A model generated the notes under the pieces. It saw nothing but the letters and a program-made list of their open reading frames with translations, had not been told where the DNA came from and did no database searches. Shown here piece after piece: positions 1-5,714 of a stretch of 9,979 nucleotides of DNA. Position 1 is the first letter of the stretch, and each line of letters starts with the position of its first letter. The stretch lies in NCBI GenBank assembly GCA_002440125.1, contig DJRQ01000038.1, positions 1-9,979 on the forward strand. Reading direction: 5' to 3'. This DNA comes from Caryophanales bacterium UBA6356. Lineage in GTDB: Bacteria; Bacillota_I; Bacilli_A; RFN20; CAG-826. The translations under genes and the position numbers were made by a program.

Positions 1-120
1 AACATTTGCACCTATATCTAGCAATTAAGCCGATTTCTTAGATGACTTAGCCAATCCAAAATAGCATCTTTACTTTTCGCGTATCAATAACCACACGCGC
101 CGTCTTTGCGTCTATTGGAG

Positions 121-197
121 TGGCGCCCCGAACAGGAGTCGAACCCGTAACCCTCAGATTCGAAGTCTGATACTCTATCCAGTTGAGCTATCGGGGC
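121..197 (-). tRNA. tRNA-Arg (anticodon UCG), CCA end encoded
   Basis: Read on the minus strand, this folds as a complete 77-nt tRNA. The 7-bp acceptor stem GCCCCGA/TCGGGGC is perfect, followed by discriminator G and an encoded CCA at 123-121. The anticodon stem TCAGA/TCTGA encloses the loop CTTCGAA, giving anticodon TCG (plus-strand 161-163), which reads CGA and CGG arginine codons. The T-arm has the usual GGTTCGACTCC-type loop. Both codons are used by the neighbouring regulator gene, so the tRNA fits its host. It is transcribed in the same direction as the carbohydrate operon but appears to have its own -10 element. I saw no intron or broken stem. Confidence 0.97.
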
Positions 198-205
198 GTG
201 AGGCT

Positions 206-211
206 AGTATA
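206..211 (-). promoter_or_regulatory. Probable -10 element of the tRNA-Arg promoter
   Basis: The minus strand reads TATACT here, one base from the sigma-A consensus TATAAT. It lies eight bases before the mature tRNA 5' end, so transcription would start almost at the tRNA. No good -35 hexamer is visible 16-18 bases upstream, so the call rests on the -10 match and its position alone. Confidence 0.4.
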
Positions 212-297
212 CAACGATTCCTTTGGCATTACGAGATATTCGAAAAGGCAAAATGGCTTGCCTTGGCCAAAGAAATAACCCACATCGGAAACGGAAA

Positions 298-344
298 GGA
301 GGCCTATTTCAAGCGTTTCCCTTCTTCAATAAGGATAGGCCTTC
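298..344 (-). terminator. Hairpin just after the rhamnosidase stop, possible operon terminator
   Basis: A perfect 8-bp inverted repeat, AGGCCTAT (342-335) and ATAGGCCT (307-300), encloses a 27-nt loop. The stem can be lengthened by a G-T and a G-C pair at its base and by two G-T pairs inside. It starts at the last bases of the rhamnosidase stop codon. The following bases, TCCTTTCC, are pyrimidine-rich but not a clean T-run, and the loop is long. It may therefore be a weak intrinsic terminator or a 3'-end-protecting structure rather than a classic terminator. Confidence 0.4.
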
Positions 345-2898
345 ACTCGCAAAATTCGTAATCGCCAAAGGTCAGCGTTTTCTCTCCGCTTGGCAAAACG
401 ATTTTCCCTACGACGTTCGAAGGAATCGATATTCTATAAAGGGTTCTCCCCTCTTGCCGCTTCCATTCGCAAGAGACTTTGCCATAGACGCTTTGATAGG
501 CGCATTTGGCGAAAGTGAAACTTCCTCCTGGTTTGGGCGCGATCGTAATCTCATTTTCGCCCGTAACCTTAATGCCGCACATTTCCGAAAATACCCATTC
601 GACCACTGCGCCTTTCGAATAGTGATCAAGCGAGGCGATGCCACCTTGCGCTTCGGTCCCCTCCCAGCTCTCCCAGATGGTATTGGCGTGCATTTTCGGC
701 ATAAAGAGCCAACCTGGCATTTTCTCGTTCTCGAGAAGCCTATAGGCATATTCGATGCTGATATCTTCCAAAACGTAAAGAATGAACGGCGTTGATAAAA
801 ACCCAGTGCCAACCTTCCAATCGAAATGCTCGAGAGCGGCAATAAGGCGTTTCTTGGCGAAGGCCTTTTGCTTTTCGTCCAAAAGTCCGAGATAAAGAGG
901 ACGGACGAGTTTCGCTTGTCTATCCGTATTAAGGGAAAACTTTGGGCATTCGAGGAGCTTTTGATAGCCTATTTTGGCTTTTTCGGCATATTTTAGGAAG
1001 CGTTTCTCATCCTCTACTCTCCCTACGACTTTGGCAATTTCCGCGAGCGTTTGAAGCATATAGACGATATAAGCGGTCGTTTCTTCGGGATGGGGACATG
1101 CAAAATCCTTAAAATCGGTGACATGAACCTCAGTAGGCTCCGCCCATTCGCCATAGGATTGTCCATAGTTCGAGATAAATTTCTTATACTTACGAGGAAG
1201 TCCCGTTCGAATGGCGGTTGGATACCATTTTCCCATCGTTTTTATCTTGAAATCAGCGTATTTTTTCATGGCCTCATAACTCTCTTCGAGAATCTTCTTA
1301 TCGCCATATCGCTTGTAGATGCGATAGGGAATGAGAATGCCAGCATCGGACCAACCGGCCGAGCCATCCATGAAATTCATATAGAAATCGACACCGCCTT
1401 TGGGGGTGATTTGGCGGAATATCCCATTTTTCCTTTGGCCATCAACCATATCCAAAACGTATTTCCTCGCAAAGGGAACGTAATTGAAAAGATAGGAGGC
1501 CGTATCGCAAAATATTTGAGCATCGCCCGTCCATCCATGCCGCTCTCTTGTCGGACAATCGGTAGGAACATCGGCATGGTTGTTTTTAGCGGACCAACGC
1601 GTCGCTTCCACAAACTTGTTCAAAAGCGCGTTGCTGCTTTCGAAAGAAAGAGTCTCTTCCATATCGCTATAAACGGCGATTGCGGTGAAGTCTTCCTTCT
1701 TCCATTCGACCTCAGTCTCAATAGCCGCATATTGAAAACCGAAAATCGCGAATTTCGTCTTATATTCATTTAAACCGTCTCGGCAAAAGAACACCACTTG
1801 TTGAAGCGGCGTGACTTTGGTGCGTTTCTTGTTGGCGCATTGGATGTTCTTCTGGGTGAATTCCCCTTCTTTGTCGAACATTTCTCCGAAACGGAGTTTG
1901 ATTATTTGGCCTTTTTTCGCCTTGACTTTAAAGGAAATATATCCCGCGATGTTTTGGCCGAAATCAAGGACTTTTGCGCCTTTTGGCGTGACAATGACAC
2001 TTTTCGCAAAGAATCTTTCGTGCTCGGTGACGGAGACATTATTGGAGGAAGTGGGCAAAATGTCGCACTTTGTTTCTTTCGCTTTCGAAGAATAGGAAGG
2101 AAGACGCCAAGCTTCAAGAATCTCCCCATCTTTGTTATCGGCAAAACGAATTGGGCCGTCATTGGACCAATCCCACGTCTTATCAGTCCCGATTTTCGCC
2201 ACTTTTCCATATTTATCCGTTATTTCAAGTTGCGCATATAGCTTCGTTTTGGTCCCATATTGGTTCCTTAGCCCCCAAGCGCCGCAGCTGCCACGATACC
2301 ACCCATCGGCCAATTCCACTTCGATATCATTGTCACCCGCCTCAATCAAATCGGTAACGTCGTATGTTTGAAGTTGAATGCGCTTCGTGTAGTCGGTATG
2401 GCCGGGCGCAAGGACGAAATCGCCAACCCGTTTCCCATTGATTTTTGCCTCATAAAGACCACAGGCGGTGATATAAAGCCTCGCTTTAAGGGGAGCGTTG
2501 ACATGGAATTCCTTCCGAAAGCAATCGACGGGGTAGCGTTTGTTTCTATGGACGCGATAATTCCCTCGAATCCAACGAGCCGTAAAATCCTCTTTTCTTA
2601 ATAGCCCCATTTCGAAAAAGGCCATTTCGGAAGCCTCGCCCATCTTATCGTTCTCATCCCAAAGAGTGACGTTCCATTCGACACGTTCTCGAGAGAAAAG
2701 CTCATAAGGGTACTGGGCTCTTATGGCGCTAGAAAAAACCTTGCCACTGTCCCAAGCGACTTTTCCCTCCTTCATCGCGATGATTCGGTAAGCGTTTTGC
2801 TTAACTCCCGCATCGCAATTCCATAAGAGATAAGGGCGTTGGATATCGATTCCCAAAGGATTGGCGAGGTATTCTGTTTTCAGATTGATTGCTTTCAT
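343..2898 (-). CDS. GH78 alpha-L-rhamnosidase, cytoplasmic
   Basis: This 851-residue protein should hydrolyse terminal alpha-L-rhamnose from glycosides by the inverting GH78 mechanism. It has the full GH78 layout: an N-terminal beta-sandwich (about 1-100), the Bac_rhamnosid_N-like domain (about 110-270), a concanavalin-like domain (about 290-400, with DFGQNIAGY), the six-hairpin catalytic barrel (about 410-770) and a C-terminal beta-sandwich. The motif DCPTRERHGWTGD carries D447, E452 and D459, with the same spacing as the acidic residues D567/E572/D579 of Bacillus RhaB. TIWESW supplies the second catalytic acid at E743. There is no signal peptide or membrane segment, so it acts inside the cell. 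The ATG sits six bases after AGGAGA, and its start overlaps the stop of the esterase gene (ATGA), implying translational coupling. Length is normal for the family and no catalytic residue is missing. Family assignment is firm. Substrate (flavonoid glycoside, saponin or pectin fragment) cannot be read from the sequence. Confidence 0.96.
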   Translation of the reverse strand: MKAINLKTEYLANPLGIDIQRPYLLWNCDAGVKQNAYRIIAMKEGKVAWDSGKVFSSAIRAQYPYELFSRERVEWNVTLWDENDKMGEASEMAFFEMGLLRKEDFTARWIRGNYRVHRNKRYPVDCFRKEFHVNAPLKARLYITACGLYEAKINGKRVGDFVLAPGHTDYTKRIQLQTYDVTDLIEAGDNDIEVELADGWYRGSCGAWGLRNQYGTKTKLYAQLEITDKYGKVAKIGTDKTWDWSNDGPIRFADNKDGEILEAWRLPSYSSKAKETKCDILPTSSNNVSVTEHERFFAKSVIVTPKGAKVLDFGQNIAGYISFKVKAKKGQIIKLRFGEMFDKEGEFTQKNIQCANKKRTKVTPLQQVVFFCRDGLNEYKTKFAIFGFQYAAIETEVEWKKEDFTAIAVYSDMEETLSFESSNALLNKFVEATRWSAKNNHADVPTDCPTRERHGWTGDAQIFCDTASYLFNYVPFARKYVLDMVDGQRKNGIFRQITPKGGVDFYMNFMDGSAGWSDAGILIPYRIYKRYGDKKILEESYEAMKKYADFKIKTMGKWYPTAIRTGLPRKYKKFISNYGQSYGEWAEPTEVHVTDFKDFACPHPEETTAYIVYMLQTLAEIAKVVGRVEDEKRFLKYAEKAKIGYQKLLECPKFSLNTDRQAKLVRPLYLGLLDEKQKAFAKKRLIAALEHFDWKVGTGFLSTPFILYVLEDISIEYAYRLLENEKMPGWLFMPKMHANTIWESWEGTEAQGGIASLDHYSKGAVVEWVFSEMCGIKVTGENEITIAPKPGGSFTFAKCAYQSVYGKVSCEWKRQEGRTLYRISIPSNVVGKIVLPSGEKTLTFGDYEFCE

Positions 2899-3701
2899 TT
2901 TCTTTCTCCTATGATTTCATACATCCCTTCTTCCATTTTCGGCGTCCACCACTTCAAATAGCCCGCTTTGGTCGGATGGATGCTGTCGGCCATGTAGAGT
3001 TTTCTTTCCCTTGAGGATATATCGTTAAAGGTCTTATCGGTATAAAGATCGATGACGTCGACGTCTTTTCTTTCGGCGATTTCTTTTAAGGAGGCGACCA
3101 TGGCGGCGTAAGGCTCACTCTCATAATAAGCGTTGGTGTAAAAAGCCACGGGGCATTGCCATGTCTTTTTAACATAATCGATAATGTAGTTGATGGCCCC
3201 GCAAACAGTCTTAGTATTGACCTCCGAAACGCTCCCAAGCGAAACATTTCGGCTGGCGTCGTTGGTGGAAAGCTGACAAACGAACATATCGAGCTTTTCG
3301 TCTTTAGGGAGGTTCACCAAACGCTCTACGTAAGAAGAGCCATCCTTGGATGTCTTCGAAAGGGTCGTTCCACTCATCGCTTCTTTGATGAAGGTTACTT
3401 TGTTGCGCTTCGCGATATATTCGACAAAGGAGGTTCCAAGCGAGGAAGCGCCATAGGTCACCGAGGAGCCAAGATAGCAAATGTTCATACCTTCTAGTGG
3501 GCTCTCTTCCAAAGGCTCTACCTTGCTAACATCGTATTTCTCCTGGTTTCCCTCCATTTTTCCAAAACGGATATTCGCAAGCGGGCGAAAAGGCCCCCAA
3601 CCCACGAAATAGCCAGTCAAAAGAAGCCCAAGAAGTATCGCCACGAGCAAAGAACCTCCGGCAACGGATGCGCCTAAAACCACTTTTTTCTTTTTTGTCA
3701 T
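2895..3701 (-). CDS. Membrane-anchored SGNH/GDSL-type hydrolase (probable carbohydrate esterase)
   Basis: This 268-residue protein has a basic N-terminus (MTKKKK), one membrane segment (about 7-33) with no lipobox, and an SGNH fold from about residue 71. Block I reads GSSVT with nucleophile S80, although the family's usual GDS aspartate is Ser. Block II has G111 in MSGTT, block III is STND with N147, and block V is DSIHP with D239 and H242, so the Ser-His-Asp triad and oxyanion residues are all present. The basic end followed by one hydrophobic helix predicts a catalytic domain outside the membrane. Such enzymes often remove acetyl or other acyl groups from glycans, but the true substrate is unknown. 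A longer in-frame start exists 21 codons upstream, but this ATG was chosen because it follows AAAGGA by five bases and gives a sensible anchor. The gene ends in an ATGA overlap with the rhamnosidase. Confidence 0.88.
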   Translation of the reverse strand: MTKKKKVVLGASVAGGSLLVAILLGLLLTGYFVGWGPFRPLANIRFGKMEGNQEKYDVSKVEPLEESPLEGMNICYLGSSVTYGASSLGTSFVEYIAKRNKVTFIKEAMSGTTLSKTSKDGSSYVERLVNLPKDEKLDMFVCQLSTNDASRNVSLGSVSEVNTKTVCGAINYIIDYVKKTWQCPVAFYTNAYYESEPYAAMVASLKEIAERKDVDVIDLYTDKTFNDISSRERKLYMADSIHPTKAGYLKWWTPKMEEGMYEIIGERK

Positions 3702-3835
3702 TTTTGTCCTTTCACGAAAAAGCAAGCCCCTCAAAACATCCTTTTCTTCTCGAATGCGAATCAAGCCAGCAATCTACTAAATACAAGGAAAACGACGAGA
3801 GAGGCGAAGAACGACAGAAAGAAGACTCCTCCCCC
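3702..3835 (-). other. 134-bp non-coding gap inside the operon
   Basis: This is the only sizeable space between the four operon genes. I found no convincing sigma-A promoter, no strong hairpin after the transporter's TAA, and no small ORF with its own ribosome site. It may hold a processing site or a weak internal promoter, but nothing in the bases proves either. Confidence 0.4.
3707..3712 (-). promoter_or_regulatory. Ribosome binding site deciding the SGNH hydrolase start
   Basis: AAAGGA on the minus strand lies five bases before the ATG at 3701. The in-frame upstream ATG at 3764 would put 21 charged residues before the membrane anchor, which is atypical for a signal anchor. This site is therefore taken as the true one. 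Confidence 0.7.
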
Positions 3836-5701
3836 TTATTTCCGTTTGGACGCCAGTTCCTCACGAATCTTAAGACGATAAGCTTCGCCAGCACGAAGTT
3901 CCTTTTCCCAAGCTCTTTCTTCCTTTTCGGCGCGAAGCTTTTCTTTTTGCTCTCTCTTTTCGCGCTTCTCTATTGAAAGAGAGGCAAGCTCGGCTTCTTC
4001 TTTGGCTTTCTTTTGCTGCTCTTTTTTGGCGGCTTTTTCTTCAAGGAGAAGCTTTTTCTTGGCTTTTTTGCTTTCTTTCTCAGCCAAGGATTGTTTGTGT
4101 TTGGCAAGTTCCGTATCGAAATTTAAGCCCTTCTTATCGCATTTCATCCTAAGGGCGCTCACAAAGGCTTCTTCGTTTTCAAGAAGATATTTCTCTTCAT
4201 CTTCGGCGGCCCTTATTTCCGGAGCGATCCATTCCTCCCCCCGGCTTAACGCATCTTCCTTTTGGTATTCCCGAATCTTCTCTTGTTTTTTGCCAATCGT
4301 CTTTTCGACGTTTAAGAACAAAAGCAATACGGCCAAGATAATGCCAGTTATCGTCTCCAGCCCGACGAAAGCGAAAGTGATCATATTCTTCACAGCCGTT
4401 GATTGGTCTATGGCAATGGTGACCCCATCGACGATTTCGGGAGCCACGTAGCCGCTAGAGGAAAGCATGGCGTTAAAAATGCTTGTCGCGATCCCCACCA
4501 TGGAGACGGCGATGATGTTATAGATGGACATTGCCGTCCCATCGCAACGGATGCCGCTTTTCCACTCAAGATGATCTAACCCATCGGCGAAAAGAGCCAT
4601 GAAGACGTAAGCGCAAGGGAGCCCGCCGATATTCTTGATAAATTGGCCAATAAGGACAATCGCCATATTGTTTGGAACTATCCAACAAATCCCAGAACCA
4701 AGGGCATATAGGACAAAACCGGCCATAGTAACGTTCCGTTTGCCGAATTTTTTAGCAAGCGGCCAAACGGCAAAGATGCCAATTCCCATCGGAATGCCGC
4801 CAATAACCGAAACAAGGGTTTGGGTGATACCATCGTTATAGGTTCCCAAAACGTAGTTGCAATAATACACAAGGCCAAGGTTTTTAAGGGAGGAAGCCAA
4901 AGTATAAATGAGGAAATAGATGAAGATGATAAGCATGTATTTATCCGTCAAAACGACTTTCAGCTGCGTCAAAAACGGAATTTTGCTCGCTTCGGTTTGC
5001 CCTTGTTCCTCCGTCACCCTCTCTTTCGTGAAATAGTACTCAAGAAGCGTCAAAGGAAGGGACAAGGCGGAGATGATGCCCATCACGAGAATCCATTTCG
5101 TCTTGTCTACGCCTAAAATCGGCATAATGGCCATGGGGAAGAGAAGGGCCACGATAATGCCACTCATCATGATGGTTGAGATTTGATTGAAAACCGATAG
5201 CCCACCTCGTTGAATCGTATTCCTCGTCGAAAGGGGACACATGAGGTTGTGGCTCATATTGAAAATCGTATAAGCGAAAGAATAGAAAAGGTTGTAGGAA
5301 AGAATCACCCAAATGACTTGCACCGTTTCGTTTGCGTTAGGAACGACGAATAAAAGAACGCCAGTGATAGCAACTAGCGGAGCCGAAAGCAAAAGCCATG
5401 GCCGCGCCTTGCCTTGCTTGGTTTTGGTCCGGTCAATGATGTAGCCCATTAGGACATTGGTCGCCGCATCGACGATTTTCGAAATAAGCGGGAATATCAC
5501 CAAGAAAGCGCCGCCCCAAACGGTGGTCAGTTTCAAAACGTCGGTGTAATAAACGTTAAGATAAGTGGCAAGCACGGCATTTAGCAAAAGCGCACCGCAT
5601 GGCCCCAAAAGATAGCCGAGCCATTTCTCTTTTCCCGTTACGCTTCGCGAATGGATGCGACTATCGAATATTTTGTGATCCAATAACTTTCTTTTCTCCA
5701 T
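3836..5701 (-). CDS. GPH/MelB-type sugar-cation symporter (MFS) with long charged C-terminal tail
   Basis: This 621-residue protein should import a glycoside or oligosaccharide. Residues about 28-465 form twelve hydrophobic segments. The family signature follows helix 2: DAATN at 78-82, then IIDRTKTKQGKARPW at 88-102, matching the Asp-containing helix 2 and cytoplasmic loop 2-3 of MelB. MelB has Asp at both D55 and D59 of its cation site; here D78 is kept and the second position is N82. Family members are usually about 450-500 residues. Residues about 466-621 are an extra cytoplasmic tail rich in Lys, Glu and Ala, predicted to be one long helix or coiled coil. It does not look like the PTS IIA domain fused to LacS-type permeases. 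The ATG lies seven bases after AAGGAG, which overlaps the TAA of the GH3 gene 11 bp upstream, so the two are almost certainly cotranscribed. The transported sugar is inferred from the flanking GH3 and GH78 genes. Confidence 0.93.
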   Translation of the reverse strand: MEKRKLLDHKIFDSRIHSRSVTGKEKWLGYLLGPCGALLLNAVLATYLNVYYTDVLKLTTVWGGAFLVIFPLISKIVDAATNVLMGYIIDRTKTKQGKARPWLLLSAPLVAITGVLLFVVPNANETVQVIWVILSYNLFYSFAYTIFNMSHNLMCPLSTRNTIQRGGLSVFNQISTIMMSGIIVALLFPMAIMPILGVDKTKWILVMGIISALSLPLTLLEYYFTKERVTEEQGQTEASKIPFLTQLKVVLTDKYMLIIFIYFLIYTLASSLKNLGLVYYCNYVLGTYNDGITQTLVSVIGGIPMGIGIFAVWPLAKKFGKRNVTMAGFVLYALGSGICWIVPNNMAIVLIGQFIKNIGGLPCAYVFMALFADGLDHLEWKSGIRCDGTAMSIYNIIAVSMVGIATSIFNAMLSSSGYVAPEIVDGVTIAIDQSTAVKNMITFAFVGLETITGIILAVLLLFLNVEKTIGKKQEKIREYQKEDALSRGEEWIAPEIRAAEDEEKYLLENEEAFVSALRMKCDKKGLNFDTELAKHKQSLAEKESKKAKKKLLLEEKAAKKEQQKKAKEEAELASLSIEKREKREQKEKLRAEKEERAWEKELRAGEAYRLKIREELASKRK

Positions 5702-5708
5702 GTTTTTT

Positions 5709-5714
5709 CTCCTT
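5709..5714 (-). promoter_or_regulatory. Transporter ribosome binding site overlapping the GH3 stop codon
   Basis: AAGGAG shares two bases with the TAA stop of the GH3 gene (TAAGGAG). Ribosomes ending GH3 translation are thus placed directly on the transporter's start signal, which supports coupled expression. Confidence 0.75.

Noticed and set aside
1..120. Possible remnant of a coding gene or a tRNA terminator (CGCGT/ACGCG inverted repeat near 78-99)
   Set aside because: All frames are interrupted within a few tens of codons, and the 5-bp stem with a 12-nt loop has no T-run on either strand.
223..2601. Several plus-strand open frames, the longest 240 codons (1051-1773), opposite the rhamnosidase
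   Set aside because: They are antisense to a gene with full GH78 motifs, have no ribosome site, and their composition is that of a shadow frame.
3684..3698. An A-AAA-AAG heptamer at codons 2-4 of the SGNH gene, resembling a -1 frameshift site
   Set aside because: It encodes the lysine run of the signal anchor. There is no stimulatory stem or upstream site, and the -1 frame gives no plausible protein.
3836..4305. PTS IIA domain fused to the symporter, as in LacS
   Set aside because: The tail is a low-complexity charged helix without a compact globular pattern or a IIA-type phosphohistidine context.
4002..4451. A 149-codon plus-strand frame rich in Ser, Phe and Leu
   Set aside because: It is the complement of the transporter's Lys/Glu-rich tail and last helix; the hydrophobic look comes from the reversed codons.
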